A stretch of 64,000 bases of DNA. Origin: an uncultured Alphaproteobacteria bacterium (GTDB lineage: Bacteria; Pseudomonadota; Alphaproteobacteria; Rhodobacterales; Rhodobacteraceae). Location of the stretch: NCBI GenBank assembly GCA_902524655.1, contig CABZEG010000003.1, forward strand, positions 1 through 64,000, written 5' to 3'. Position 1 is the first letter of the stretch. Each line of letters opens with the position of its first letter. The notes below the pieces were generated by a model. It worked only from the letters and a program-made list of their open reading frames with translations, made no database searches and was not told the origin of the DNA. Of this stretch, positions 17,750-27,284 are shown in pieces. The position numbers and the translations under genes were made by a program.

Positions 17750-18398
17750 ATGTCAGATACCCTGCGAACAATTCAAAAAATGCTGAATAAAAAAAGCCTT
17801 GATATCGTAGGCTCTTTCAATCCAGATAGGTCTGATAATGTTTGCTCTAAAATAAAAACCATTTTGCTATTAGGGCCGAAAGAACCCTTTTTTTGGGACG
17901 TATTTAAAAAAAGTTGCGAATACAGGGATGATGTAGAAAACCCACTTGATAGATGGTCAAAAAAAAACCATAAAAGAAATTGCAATAAAATTGAATGCGA
18001 GATCATTTTTTCCTTTTGAGGCACCCTTTCAGCCGTTTATTGATTGGGCTAAAAAGTGTTCAACAATAGGATCATCTCCTGTTCGCCTTCTAGTACATAA
18101 AGAGAAAGGCCTATTTATTTCTTTTCGAGGTGCCCGCGGTATAAATGAATATATTGAATCACCAAATAACTCGAAAGATATCTATACCCCCTGTGAGAAA
18201 CCATGTCTCACTGCTTGTCCAGTAAGTGCGCTTAACCAAGACGGCTATGATGTGATTCGATGTAAGGAACATTTGAACACAGCTAGTGTTCAAGAATGTA
18301 TAGACGGCTGCCTTGTCAGAAGATCCTGTTCCTCTGGTCAGAATTTAAGACTTAAGGAACAATCAAATTTTCATATGAATGCTTTTCTGAGCCATTAG
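17750..18398 (+). CDS. Ferredoxin-like Fe-S protein, frameshifted in an A9 tract
   Basis: Two overlapping frames form one protein. Frame one (17750-) gives the N-terminus with ILLLGPKEPFFWDVF and NPLDRWSKK. Frame two (from about 17958) continues TIKEIAIKLNARSFFPFEAPFQ to the end. The switch is at an A9 run (17959-17967); eight A residues would give one 215-residue reading frame. The C-terminal half has clustered cysteines, CEKPCLTACPVSAL and CIDGCLVRRSC, as in alphaproteobacterial ferredoxin-like proteins of unknown role. Whether the gene is broken, rescued by slippage or mis-sequenced cannot be told here. It converges on aapP. Confidence 0.8.
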
Positions 18399-18399
18399 G

Positions 18400-19164
18400 T
18401 TAATGACCTAATATCTGACTCAAAAACAGCTTTGTTCTATCGGACTTTGGGTTTTTGAAAAACTCTTCCGGCTCGTTTTGTTCAACAATCTGACCATCGT
18501 CCATGAATATAACTCTATCAGCAACCTGTCTGGCAAAGCCCATCTCATGTGTAACACAAATCATGGTCATACCCTCTTCAGCTAGCTGAATCATAGTATC
18601 CAGCACCTCTTTAATCATTTCGGGATCCAATGCGGAAGTCACTTCATCAAATAACATTATTCTTGGTTTCATGCATAGAGATCTTGCAATTGCTACTCTT
18701 TGTTGTTGTCCACCAGAAAGTTGACCTGGGTATTTATGAGCCTGTTCAGGGATTTTCACTTTTTCAAGCATTTCCATTGCGATCTCTGTAGCTTCTTTTT
18801 CCGGAGTTTCTCGTACCCACATCGGCGCTAGAGTACAATTTTCTAAAGTTGTAAGATGAGGGAATAAGTTAAAGTGCTGAAAGACCATACCAACTTCAGA
18901 TCTAATCTTATCAATATTCTTTAGGTCAGTGGTTAGCTCTGTACCGTCAACAATTATGCTTCCCTTTTGATGCTCTTCAAGTCTATTAATGCATCTTATC
19001 AATGTTGATTTACCAGATCCAGATGGACCGCAGACAACAATTCTCTCACCTCTTCTCACTTCCAGATTAATATCCCTAAGTACGTGGAAGTTACCAAACC
19101 ACTTGTTCATATCAGATATGTGGATAGCTACTTCATCTGTTATGTTTATCTTAGTTTTTTCCAT
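18400..19164 (-). CDS. aapP: General L-amino acid ABC transporter, ATP-binding protein
   Basis: A 254-residue ABC ATPase of the polar amino acid uptake type. It has Walker [10 protein letters not shown], signature [15 protein letters not shown], Walker [15 protein letters not shown] and the switch histidine in [15 protein letters not shown]-like [17 protein letters not shown] is typical of GlnQ/AapP. It energises uptake through AapQ and AapM at the inner membrane. It is the last gene of aapJQMP, convergent with the ferredoxin-like gene, with a 32-bp gap after aapM. Confidence 0.95.
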   Translation of the reverse strand: MEKTKINITDEVAIHISDMNKWFGNFHVLRDINLEVRRGERIVVCGPSGSGKSTLIRCINRLEEHQKGSIIVDGTELTTDLKNIDKIRSEVGMVFQHFNLFPHLTTLENCTLAPMWVRETPEKEATEIAMEMLEKVKIPEQAHKYPGQLSGGQQQRVAIARSLCMKPRIMLFDEVTSALDPEMIKEVLDTMIQLAEEGMTMICVTHEMGFARQVADRVIFMDDGQIVEQNEPEEFFKNPKSDRTKLFLSQILGH

Positions 19165-19196
19165 ATCAATCTTACTCCTATCCTAAATAGATATTT

Positions 19197-20477
19197 CTAT
19201 TTATCTGTTTTTAATTTTCTTTCTAAATATTGTGAGTACTGGGACATACCCCAACAAAAAATAAAAAACATCAATCCAATAGCAACGTAGAGTTCCCAAT
19301 AAATACCATTCCACTTTTGATCCGCTCTTATTGTCGACGCAAGCCCTACCGGATCTCTTAGGCTTATTATAGATACAAGCGTTGTATCTTTAAACAAGCC
19401 AATAAAGGTGTTCACAATACCTGGAATAGATATTTTTAGTGCCTGTGGCATAATTATAAGTCGTTGTGATTGCCAATATGTGAGCCCTAAAGACGCTGAC
19501 GCTTCATGCTGACCTAATGGCAATCCCGCGAGCCCGCCTCGAATTACCTCCGCCATATACGCTGCGGAAAACAGTGTAACCATAATTACTACTCTCAACA
19601 CAATATCAAAGTTGGTTCCTGGGGGTAAAAAGTAGTTTAATAGAACGGACGCAACAAATAGCAATGTTATTAGCGGTACGCCTCTTATAAACTCAATGAA
19701 CCCTACGCATATCATTTTTATTACTGGTAAATTAGATTGTCTGCCCAATGCCAATAAAATCCCAATGGGAAAAGACGCGACAATTCCTGTAACTCCTACG
19801 ATCAGAGACAAAGTAAATCCACCCATCTTTAAAGACTCAACGAAAGGAAGATTAATAGGCAAAATAGCGTTAAGAAGACCTACCAACCAATTGGAGATAA
19901 AGAGAAAAAATACAGCAGTAAATAAGAAGGCAAGGATAGCTGCTATCATATAGTTTTTTAGATACCGTCTTATCAAAGTCAGAAAAAAAAGCACTCCTAA
20001 AGTTAACCCAATATATACTATACTAATTGACCAAACCGATCCCCCCCACAGCAGCCAAACAGCTAATCCGGGGTAAATTATTGAGAACCAAAAAAAACGA
20101 AAAAACTTTGGAAATAATATGGGAACGATGGCAAGTAATAAAAAGATAAAAGTTAATGTAGGCCTCCAATACTCCTCAGCTGGATAAAGTCCAAAAAGCA
20201 ATTGCTTCCATCTAGCTGCAAGTACTGAAAAGCACGCTACATCAGGGTCTAGGTCTAGACATTCTCTTAGCGATTTAGTATTCCAGTGTCCTCCATAAGC
20301 CCAAGGTATAAAATCCCATAACATGATAACTATAAAGTATACGGACAACACTGTGAGTATCGAGTTAAGCCATGATGAAAATAAATTTTGCCTTAGCCAT
20401 CCAATAAGCCCAACCTCTGTAATTGGGGGCGGTGATGGTGGTATTTCTTTTTTTCTTACAAAAGCTATCTTGGTCAT
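19197..20477 (-). CDS. aapM: General L-amino acid ABC transporter permease AapM
   Basis: A 426-residue His/Glu/Gln/Arg-type permease. The N-terminal extension with several extra helices before the conserved core is typical of AapM/BztC. The core carries the EAA loop EASASLGLTYWQSQRLIIMPQALK and ends with NTFIGLFKDTTLVSIISL. It forms the membrane channel with AapQ. Its ATG overlaps the aapQ stop by one base (TAATG), so the two are probably translationally coupled. Confidence 0.94.
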   Translation of the reverse strand: MTKIAFVRKKEIPPSPPPITEVGLIGWLRQNLFSSWLNSILTVLSVYFIVIMLWDFIPWAYGGHWNTKSLRECLDLDPDVACFSVLAARWKQLLFGLYPAEEYWRPTLTFIFLLLAIVPILFPKFFRFFWFSIIYPGLAVWLLWGGSVWSISIVYIGLTLGVLFFLTLIRRYLKNYMIAAILAFLFTAVFFLFISNWLVGLLNAILPINLPFVESLKMGGFTLSLIVGVTGIVASFPIGILLALGRQSNLPVIKMICVGFIEFIRGVPLITLLFVASVLLNYFLPPGTNFDIVLRVVIMVTLFSAAYMAEVIRGGLAGLPLGQHEASASLGLTYWQSQRLIIMPQALKISIPGIVNTFIGLFKDTTLVSIISLRDPVGLASTIRADQKWNGIYWELYVAIGLMFFIFCWGMSQYSQYLERKLKTDK

Positions 20478-21694
20478 TATCGCACCACTATTTGAAAAGA
20501 CCGGTTAAAGTAATTTATAAACGACGAGATCAACAATGATACTGCAAGGTAAAAACCCATTAGCAAAAGCATCGACTCCAGCTCCCTTCCAGTCTGATTA
20601 AGAGTAATTCCTCCTAGGGTTCCTCTTACATCCATATATCCTACGGCGATAGCGAGAGATGAATTTTTAGTTAAATTTAAATAGTTTGAGATAAGAGGAG
20701 GTACAATAATCCTCAAAGCCTGTGGGAGAATAATAAGGCTCATTATTTTGTTAGGTCTCAAACCTAGTGATGCTGCCGCCTCAGATTGGCCTTTGGACAC
20801 TGCCATGATGCCTGCTCTTACTATCTCGGCAATAAAGGCAGAAGTATAGAAGGCCAATGCTAAGGTCAATGCAAGAAATGAGTTTCTAAGGTGTATTCCG
20901 TCTTTAAAATTAAATCCTTTGAGATAAGGATACTCGAGTGAAACTGGCTGGCCCATTGCAAAAAAAAGTATTAACGTTGGAAAAATAATTGCTGCTACAC
21001 TAATCCAAAATGTAGGTAAGCTTTTACCTGTATCTTTTTTCTGTTTATTTGCGAATCGAATGAAGTAGATAACGGCAACTATTGAAAGACCAAAGCACAG
21101 TAGTAGCCAATAGGCTCCTTCAGCCAAAACTGGTGCTGGAAAATATGTTCCTCGATTTGTTATCGCTACACTCTCAAAAAATAACATCGTTGCTTCAGGT
21201 TCAGCGCCTTTGAAAGCCCTTGGTGCAGGGGTAAATTCGGTTAGTAAGGCAAAAACCATCACAATCCAAAGCAGTACTGGGACATTTCTGAAACCTTCTA
21301 TATAGGCAGACATAAGCTTTGCCACAATCCAATTTTTTGAGAGGCGTAGAATACCGACAAAAAGCCCGAGAAATGTTGCTATTATGCACCCTACAAATGC
21401 AACCAGTAGGGTATTAAGAATGCCAACTAAAGCTGCCATTCCATGTGTACTATCGCTAGTGTAAGGTATTAGTCGCTGGTTAATGTCGTATCCGGCTCTT
21501 AGCCATAGAAAATTAAAGCTCACATCTTTATCAAGCAAGGCTAAGTTTTTGATAGTATTATCTACTAGCCAGAAAAATGCAGCCATAAATATTATAAACG
21601 TTATTACTTGTAGTGACATACCTCTGTAACGTGTGTCACTTAGTAACATACTAAACTTAAAGCTTTCTGATGGTGGAAGAGTTGGTGAGCTCAT
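20477..21694 (-). CDS. aapQ: General L-amino acid ABC transporter permease AapQ
   Basis: A 405-residue permease with the AapQ/BztB layout: an N-terminal helix, FVGIL, a long periplasmic insertion (about residues 140-260) and a C-terminal core with the EAA loop EAAASLGLRPNKIMSLIILP and NYLNLTKNSSLAIAVGYMD. It pairs with AapM. The gap to aapJ is 157 bp and contains a strong hairpin, consistent with lower expression of the membrane subunits than of the binding protein. Confidence 0.94.
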   Translation of the reverse strand: MSSPTLPPSESFKFSMLLSDTRYRGMSLQVITFIIFMAAFFWLVDNTIKNLALLDKDVSFNFLWLRAGYDINQRLIPYTSDSTHGMAALVGILNTLLVAFVGCIIATFLGLFVGILRLSKNWIVAKLMSAYIEGFRNVPVLLWIVMVFALLTEFTPAPRAFKGAEPEATMLFFESVAITNRGTYFPAPVLAEGAYWLLLCFGLSIVAVIYFIRFANKQKKDTGKSLPTFWISVAAIIFPTLILFFAMGQPVSLEYPYLKGFNFKDGIHLRNSFLALTLALAFYTSAFIAEIVRAGIMAVSKGQSEAAASLGLRPNKIMSLIILPQALRIIVPPLISNYLNLTKNSSLAIAVGYMDVRGTLGGITLNQTGRELESMLLLMGFYLAVSLLISSFINYFNRSFQIVVR

Positions 21695-21809
21695 ATTAGT
21701 TCCATAATTTACATCTGAGTATAGTTAAAAAATCTTATCTACAGAGGTAATATAAATTATTAAAAACTGCAACAAATGGGTTTTGTAAGTTTCACTTATA
21801 TTGTAAACG

Positions 21810-21836
21810 AAAAGGGGCGTTCAAGACGCCCCTTTT
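21810..21836 (-). terminator. Intercistronic hairpin between aapJ and aapQ
   Basis: A perfect 11-bp inverted repeat, AAAAGGGGCGT with loop TCAAG and ACGCCCCTTTT, lies 15 bp after the aapJ stop. On the minus strand the stem ends in TTTT, so it could act as a partial terminator or an mRNA stabiliser behind the binding-protein gene. Such elements are common in binding-protein operons. Confidence 0.8.
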
Positions 21837-21851
21837 AAGTAGGTTTTCAAA

Positions 21852-22865
21852 TCATCTAAATGGAGGTGAATAGAGTATACCACCTTTAGTCCAAGATGCA
21901 TTTACACCTCTTTCGATGTTAATACCGCTTGTCGCACCTAGATTGTTTTCAAAGATTTCACCATAGTTTCCACCAGCTTTGATCGCATTGTACATAGCGT
22001 TCTTAGGAAGTCCTACCATAGCTAGGATATCGTCATCTCCAGTTCCAAGAAGTCTGTGGATCTCAGCATCTTTTGTGTCTTTCCAACTATCGATATTTGC
22101 CTTTGTTATACCTTTTTCTTCAGCAATAACCAGGGCGTTGAGCACCCAACGTCCAATATCTGCCCAATTATCGTCACCATGTCTCACGAGAGGTCCAAGT
22201 GGTTCTTTTGAAATTATTTCAGGCAGAACGAGGTGATCATCAGGATTTTCAAGATTTACTCTGGTTCCATGCAAAGCAGACGCATCAGTTGTGTATGTGT
22301 CACACGCTCCGGCAAGATACTGCTGTTGGGACTCAGCGTTATCAGCTGTTGGCACGGGCTCATAGCTCATTCCGTTTTCCTTGAAGTAATCCGCTAGGTT
22401 AAGTTCTGTTGTTGTTCCAACTTGGATACATACGGTCGCACCGTCTAATTCTGTTGTAGACTTAACACCCAATTCCTTCTTTACCATGAAGCCTTGACCA
22501 TCATAATAGTTTACACCTAAAAACGTCTGCTTCAGGTCGGTATCCCTGCTATATGTCCAGGTTGTGTTTCTAGCAAGAATGTCAACTTCTCCCGCTGCCA
22601 ATGCTGTAAATCGTACTGCTGATGTTAGACCAACAAATTTTACAGCCATTGGGTCGCCAAATATAGCAGCTGCTAACGCTCTACAGTAGTCGACGTCAAA
22701 CCCTACATCCTTACCGCTGTCATCGACAGTAGCAAAACCAGGTGCACCCGTGGACACACCACATAGTAAATTTCCGCGTGCTTTCACATCATCTAATGTT
22801 CCGGCAAAAGTACCTCCAGCAGCCAAAGCCAATGCTGTGAGCACTCCAAAAAATAGTTTCTTCAT
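21852..22865 (-). CDS. aapJ: General L-amino acid ABC transporter substrate-binding protein
   Basis: A 337-residue periplasmic binding protein. The true start is the ATG at 22865: AAGGAAAAAAT precedes it and it opens a clean signal peptide MKKLFFGVLTALALAAGG. The ORF-track start at 22937 would add a leader without sense. The mature part starts near TLDDVKARGNLLCGVSTG and has family-3 solute-binding features (GFDVDYCRALAAA, TTWTYSRD, NYYDGQGFMVKK, VCIQVGTTTE). AapJ/BztA binds a broad range of L-amino acids. It is the first gene of the aap operon. Confidence 0.96.
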   Translation of the reverse strand: MKKLFFGVLTALALAAGGTFAGTLDDVKARGNLLCGVSTGAPGFATVDDSGKDVGFDVDYCRALAAAIFGDPMAVKFVGLTSAVRFTALAAGEVDILARNTTWTYSRDTDLKQTFLGVNYYDGQGFMVKKELGVKSTTELDGATVCIQVGTTTELNLADYFKENGMSYEPVPTADNAESQQQYLAGACDTYTTDASALHGTRVNLENPDDHLVLPEIISKEPLGPLVRHGDDNWADIGRWVLNALVIAEEKGITKANIDSWKDTKDAEIHRLLGTGDDDILAMVGLPKNAMYNAIKAGGNYGEIFENNLGATSGINIERGVNASWTKGGILYSPPFR

Positions 22866-22892
22866 ATTTTTTCCTTCTTTAACCTTAATTTT

Positions 22893-22958
22893 AAGTTTCG
22901 AAACTTCTGTGTGTACATAAAACTTACCGATACACACTTAAAGATGGTAAGTTTAAAC
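22893..22958 (-). promoter_or_regulatory. Operator-like palindromes upstream of aapJ
   Basis: Three symmetric elements share the half-site AAACTT/AAGTTT. They are a perfect 14-bp palindrome AAGTTTCGAAACTT (22893-22906), a 9-bp inverted repeat AAACTTACC-N17-GGTAAGTTT (22920-22954), and GTTTAAAC overlapping the distal arm (22951-22958). They lie 28-93 bp upstream of the aapJ ATG. They could be a regulator's binding sites or an RNA leader with alternative hairpins. Confidence 0.55.
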
Positions 22959-22978
22959 ATTCTCAAATATTTTTCCAC

Positions 22979-23007
22979 TTTTAATTACTTATATAAAAAA
23001 AAGTCAA
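22979..23007 (-). promoter_or_regulatory. Weak candidate aapJ promoter
   Basis: On the minus strand, TTGACT (23002-23007) is followed after 17 bp by TTAAAA (22979-22984). The -35 is good and the -10 is poor. It would place transcription upstream of the operator-like palindromes. The surrounding 240 bp between aapJ and the ATP12 gene otherwise hold only AT-rich sequence. Confidence 0.3.
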
Positions 23008-23105
23008 AAAAATCAGTTAATTAAAAGGAATTTTATATCTTTTTTTTAAAGTATTTTAATTTGATCCCGATTCTTCAATGAATAATGATTCTCCAAGTCT
23101 TCAAA

Positions 23106-23807
23106 CTAAATCTTTTGAAGTATTCTTACCAAATATTTGAAATGATCAAAATCTACTTTTTTTTTCCACATTTCTTCTTCAACTTCTCCCCAGACTTCGA
23201 TTCTAAAGTTATCTTCAACATTGGCAACTTCCCATGCGAGATCCGGACTTACCACATTTTTATAAATTGCTATGCATGTAAAAAGAGATCCTAAACTTTT
23301 AGTCAGCTCATGTATTGCAGTTAAGTGAAAATTATCAAACTCTTTTAGGTATTTTTTAATTATATCAGCGTTTATCGGCGGTTGTTCAATAAAAAGGAGT
23401 CCTGTTCCTATATTCAATTTAATTGAAAGAAATTTTTCCACCCAGTCAATCAAGGGGCCATAGAGCTTTTCCTGCTTTAAATGTAGTTTTATAGGTTCAC
23501 TTGCTATATAACAAATCGGATCACAGTTTCCGTAGTCCACGAGACGATTAAGGACAAATTCTCTCTGTTGTTCTGTAGTGTCAGTTGCTGAAAAACAAAA
23601 TTTTGTAAAGAAGCTATTTTTAATAGTACTAATTTTTCCGTCTTTACTCCACTCTCTTACAATCTCATCAGCTAATTGCTCAGGCAGCTTTATATCATTT
23701 CCTTGATCAGACTTGAGACGGACTTCATCTAAATAAATCAGAAATAAATCGTTATTCTGCTTCTCTTTTCTGACATTTTTCCAGTATCTTTCTCTATCAA
23801 TAATCAT
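23106..23807 (-). CDS. ATP12-family F1F0-ATPase assembly chaperone
   Basis: A 233-residue protein matching the ATP12 family, found in mitochondria and alphaproteobacteria, where it helps F1 alpha-subunit assembly. Landmarks are RYWKNV, LPEQLADEIVREW, NRLVDYGNCDPICYIA, GPLIDWVEKFL and the C-terminal AWEVANVEDNFRIEVWGE, close to the family's DE-x-w-Q-x-E-x-WG signature. It follows rluC after a 30-bp gap, a pairing common in alphaproteobacteria. The HAD-type phosphatase gene often found between them is absent here. Confidence 0.87.
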   Translation of the reverse strand: MIIDRERYWKNVRKEKQNNDLFLIYLDEVRLKSDQGNDIKLPEQLADEIVREWSKDGKISTIKNSFFTKFCFSATDTTEQQREFVLNRLVDYGNCDPICYIASEPIKLHLKQEKLYGPLIDWVEKFLSIKLNIGTGLLFIEQPPINADIIKKYLKEFDNFHLTAIHELTKSLGSLFTCIAIYKNVVSPDLAWEVANVEDNFRIEVWGEVEEEMWKKKVDFDHFKYLVRILQKI

Positions 23808-23837
23808 AAGAATTGATCTTATATCCTTAAATTTATA

Positions 23838-24821
23838 TCAAACTTCCCAACCAAAATGTTTCCAAAGATTAAACATATGCTTAGGTACCTTTGCTTCAAT
23901 ATTTATTCTCTTTTTTTGTATTGGATGAATAAAAGTTAGGCTTCTTGCATGTAAAAATAGTTTTTGTGCTTCAAGGGGAAAGTCTTTAAAATTCTGATCT
24001 TCGTTTATCATATATTTTCTATCTCCAATTATTGGGGTTCCTAACTCTGCGCATTGAATTCTCAACTGATGCGTACGGCCAGTTGACGGTTTCAATTCCA
24101 CCCACGAGTACTGTGAACCCATTTTTTCTATTACTTTATAGTAGGTCAGCGCCCTTTTTTTATTTTCATCGTATGATGAAATTTTTTTTCGTCCAATGAA
24201 CTTATTTTTTATATTTGGCTTCCAAATATCTGCCCTGCCAATATAGGTTTCAAGTTTACCTTCATCTTTTTTAGGAACCCCTTTAACAAGTGCCCAGTAT
24301 ACTTTCTCAACGATTTTCTTCTTGAAAAGAATAGAAAACGCATTTGCTGTCTTAACGTCCCTAGCCAGTAGTAAAACGCCAGAGGTATCCTTATCCAGCC
24401 TATGTATCAATCGAGGAGCGTTATTTGCACCAAATTGAAGGGTAGATTTGTAAGCATCTATGTGCCGAACACCCTGACCACTTCCCCCTTGTGATGCTAT
24501 TCCCTCTGGTTTATTAAGAGCGATAAGATATTTATCTTTGAAAATTATTGAGTCCCGAAGTAATTTAGCCAACTCGGGGTCTATTTTTTGCTCAATTTCA
24601 TTACCGGAAATACCATTGGAAAGACTGGGTATACTAATTACATCGCCTATTACTAGCTTATGAGATGATTGTGTCTTCAGCCCATTAATTCTTATTAATC
24701 CTTTTCTACACAGAGTATTTACAGTATTGAAGTTTAGTCGCTTATTGTTTCTGATTATCCATGTACTGAGCCTACAATCGACATCATTTATCCCGACGAT
24801 TATATCTTGGCTGTTAGCCAT
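23838..24821 (-). CDS. rluC: RluA-family 23S rRNA pseudouridine synthase
   Basis: A 327-residue protein with an N-terminal S4 RNA-binding domain (about residues 15-75, LCRKGLIRINGLKTQSSHKL) and the pseudouridine synthase core. The catalytic Asp lies in RLIHRLDKDTSGVLLLARD, and KPSTGRTHQLRIQC is the second core motif. By similarity it modifies 23S rRNA at RluC-type positions, though RluD cannot be excluded. I start at ATG 24821 rather than the preceding TTG. It is 14 bp downstream of rplQ with no terminator in between, so it may be read from the ribosomal operon. Confidence 0.88.
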   Translation of the reverse strand: MANSQDIIVGINDVDCRLSTWIIRNNKRLNFNTVNTLCRKGLIRINGLKTQSSHKLVIGDVISIPSLSNGISGNEIEQKIDPELAKLLRDSIIFKDKYLIALNKPEGIASQGGSGQGVRHIDAYKSTLQFGANNAPRLIHRLDKDTSGVLLLARDVKTANAFSILFKKKIVEKVYWALVKGVPKKDEGKLETYIGRADIWKPNIKNKFIGRKKISSYDENKKRALTYYKVIEKMGSQYSWVELKPSTGRTHQLRIQCAELGTPIIGDRKYMINEDQNFKDFPLEAQKLFLHARSLTFIHPIQKKRINIEAKVPKHMFNLWKHFGWEV

Positions 24822-24835
24822 CAATAGTTGAAGAA

Positions 24836-25270
24836 TTACTCGGTATTACCAGCAGCTTCAGCAGCATCCTGCTCCTCTAGCCGTTTTCGGTCACTAGCTC
24901 CCTTAGAAGTCTCATCTCTATCAACGAGTTCAATGATTGCCATATCAGCCATATCGCCATATCTTTGCCCGGCTTTTAGAACTCTGACACAGCCACCATT
25001 TCTGTCCTTGTAACGTGATGCTAGAATATCAAACAATTTTCTCACTGCAGCTTGCTGTTTAATCCTAGATATTAAAATCCTTCTAGAATGCAGACTGTTC
25101 TTCTTCGCAATAGTTATTAACTTTTCTACTATGGGCTTAAGTTCTTTTGCTTTGGGAAGAGTAGTTTTAATTTGCTCATGCTCAATTAAACTACATGCCA
25201 TATTAGCAAACATAGCTTTTCTATGTTCATGGGTTCTGTTTAACTTTCTGTAACCATGCGAATGTCTCAT
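24836..25270 (-). CDS. rplQ: 50S ribosomal protein L17
   Basis: A 144-residue L17. The N-terminus [20 protein letters not shown] and the stretch [20 protein letters not shown] are diagnostic. The C-terminus has the acidic, Ala/Glu-rich extension usual in alphaproteobacteria ([14 protein letters not shown]). L17 lies near the peptide exit tunnel. It follows rpoA after 22 bp and is the last ribosomal gene of the alpha cluster. Confidence 0.97.
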   Translation of the reverse strand: MRHSHGYRKLNRTHEHRKAMFANMACSLIEHEQIKTTLPKAKELKPIVEKLITIAKKNSLHSRRILISRIKQQAAVRKLFDILASRYKDRNGGCVRVLKAGQRYGDMADMAIIELVDRDETSKGASDRKRLEEQDAAEAAGNTE

Positions 25271-25292
25271 AGTATATCTCTCATATGATTAT

Positions 25293-26309
25293 TTAATATT
25301 GGTCTTCATGTTTTTTGGCTAACTCCTCTATGTTCTCAGGTGGCCACTCGGTAACATCCATACCTAGATGTAGTCCCATTGAAGTAAGAACCTCCTTTAT
25401 TTCATTGAGAGACTTCCGGCCAAAGTTAGGCGTTCTTAACATCTCTGATTCTGTCTTTAATATCAAATCGCCAATGTAAACAATGTTATCATTCTTAAGG
25501 CAATTTGCGGATCGCACTGATAGCTCAAGCTCTTCTACCTTTTTCAAAAGCAGTGGATTAAAAGCCAATTCATCTTCTTCATTCGCAATTTCTTCAGCCT
25601 CTGGCTCGTCAAAATTTACAAACACTGTTAGCTGATCTTGTAATATTCTAGCGGCATAAGCTATAGCATCTTCTGGACTTACAGATCCATCAGTTTCAAT
25701 AGATAGAGAAAGCTTGTCATAGTCCAAGACCTGCCCTTCACGAGTCGAATCTACTTTGTAAGACACTTTTTTCACAGGTGAGAACATAGCGTCAACTGAT
25801 ATCAAGCCTATAGCTACATCTTCATCTCTGTGTTTATCTCCAGGCACATAACCTTTACCAGTATCAACCGTCAGTTCCATATCTAGTGACCCACCCTCAT
25901 CCAACTGACATATCATAGCATCCTTGTTAAGAATACTTATACCGTTTGTCTCTAGAATGTCTCCTGCAGTTACTGCTTTAGGCCCTTGCTCTTTTAAGCT
26001 TAATCTTTTAGGTCCTTCAACTTCCATACCTACTGCTACGGCCTTGAGATTTAAAACTATGTCTGTAACATCCTCCCGTACGCCCGGTATGGAAGAAAAT
26101 TCATGTAAAACGCTATTTATTTTTACCGACGTTATGGACGCTCCTTGAAGAGATGAGAGAAGGGTTCTTCTAAGTGCATTCCCTAAGGTAAGCCCAAAAC
26201 CTCTTTCAAGCGGTTCAACAACTATAGTCGCCGCGTTTGGATTTCGTTCATCATTAACAAAGTTTAAACCAGATGGTTTTATAAGTTCATGCCAATTTTT
26301 GTGGATCAT
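25293..26309 (-). CDS. rpoA: RNA polymerase alpha subunit
   Basis: A 338-residue alpha subunit. The N-terminal assembly domain has [26 protein letters not shown], and the C-terminal domain (about residues 255-325) has the helix-hairpin-helix [11 protein letters not shown] and [17 protein letters not shown], used for UP-element and activator contacts. The dimer nucleates RNA polymerase assembly. The position between rpsK and rplQ is the classical alpha-operon location. A GGAGGA ribosome-binding site precedes the ATG. Confidence 0.98.
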   Translation of the reverse strand: MIHKNWHELIKPSGLNFVNDERNPNAATIVVEPLERGFGLTLGNALRRTLLSSLQGASITSVKINSVLHEFSSIPGVREDVTDIVLNLKAVAVGMEVEGPKRLSLKEQGPKAVTAGDILETNGISILNKDAMICQLDEGGSLDMELTVDTGKGYVPGDKHRDEDVAIGLISVDAMFSPVKKVSYKVDSTREGQVLDYDKLSLSIETDGSVSPEDAIAYAARILQDQLTVFVNFDEPEAEEIANEEDELAFNPLLLKKVEELELSVRSANCLKNDNIVYIGDLILKTESEMLRTPNFGRKSLNEIKEVLTSMGLHLGMDVTEWPPENIEELAKKHEDQY

Positions 26310-26386
26310 CTAGTCCTCCATTCTTACTTAACTTGATCCTTAATAGCTAAGCGTTCCCGAGGTTAAAATATATTTACGATATGTCT

Positions 26387-26764
26387 TTAGACACGTCGCC
26401 TTTTTGGTGGTCTACATCCATTATGTGCAATTGGCGTAACATCTCTTATAGAAGTCACGCTCATACCAATAGCAGATAATGCTCTTAGCGCTGACTCTCT
26501 ACCAGAGCCTGGGCCTTGAACATGCACATCTAAAGACCTCATACCATGTTCCTGTGCCTTTTTTCCGGCGTCCTCTGCTGCAAGTTGAGCAGCATAAGGG
26601 GTTGCCTTCCGTGAGCCTTTAAATCCCATCGTTCCACTTGAAGACCACGCAATTGCGTTGCCTTGAACATCAGAAATCAGGACTTTAGTATTGTTGAAGC
26701 TTGAATTTATATGAGCAATTCCTGTTGAAATATTTTTCTTTTCTTTCTTTTTTTTCTTAACCAT
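26387..26764 (-). CDS. rpsK: 30S ribosomal protein S11
   Basis: A 125-residue S11 of the platform of the small subunit. Visible signatures are [32 protein letters not shown] and the C-terminal [16 protein letters not shown], which ends as usual. The N-terminal lysine run ([10 protein letters not shown]) is encoded by an A/G-rich stretch that is not long enough to form a problematic homopolymer. It follows rpsM after 12 bp. Confidence 0.98.
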   Translation of the reverse strand: MVKKKKKEKKNISTGIAHINSSFNNTKVLISDVQGNAIAWSSSGTMGFKGSRKATPYAAQLAAEDAGKKAQEHGMRSLDVHVQGPGSGRESALRALSAIGMSVTSIRDVTPIAHNGCRPPKRRRV

Positions 26765-26776
26765 ATGATTTTCCGT

Positions 26777-27145
26777 CTATTTTTTCTTACCCGCTATAGC
26801 TTTTGCTGGTCCTTTTCTAGTTCTTGCATTAGTGTGTGTTCTCTGACCTCTTACGGGAAGTCCCCTCCTGTGCCTTAAACCCCTATAACACCCAAGATCC
26901 ATTAACCTTTTTATATTTATTGTTCTTTCCCTTCTCAAATCGCCCTCTACCATCACACTGCCATCAATATGCTGCCTTATAGAGGCCACATCCTGCTCAG
27001 ACAGTTGGTTTACTCTAGTTGCTACATCTACTCCCGCAGCAGCGCATATGTTCTTAGAAGTAGCTTTTCCTATACCGTGAATATAAGTTAGAGCAATCAA
27101 AACCCTTTTATTTGTTGGTAAATTTATCCCGGCTATTCTAGCCAC
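26777..27145 (-). CDS. rpsM: 30S ribosomal protein S13
   Basis: A 122-residue S13 of the subunit head, contacting L5 and the P-site tRNA. The family begins (M)ARIAGINLP, which fits a GTG start at 27145 preceded by TGGAGAGTAGC. The ORF-track start at 27157, also GTG, would add four residues and overlap the ribosome-binding site. Other landmarks are [38 protein letters not shown] and a basic tail [16 protein letters not shown]. It is 139 bp downstream of adk. Confidence 0.97.
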   Translation of the reverse strand: MARIAGINLPTNKRVLIALTYIHGIGKATSKNICAAAGVDVATRVNQLSEQDVASIRQHIDGSVMVEGDLRRERTINIKRLMDLGCYRGLRHRRGLPVRGQRTHTNARTRKGPAKAIAGKKK

Positions 27146-27284
27146 GCTACTCTCCACTAAAATTTTTGTTACAACGAATTAATCTAGCATGTCTTTTATA
27201 GCGCCTAAATTTCTAAGGTCAATAGATCAATAAAATATTTCTCTCATTTTTCTCCACTGTGCTCAAACCGATCTCTTTTTACAG

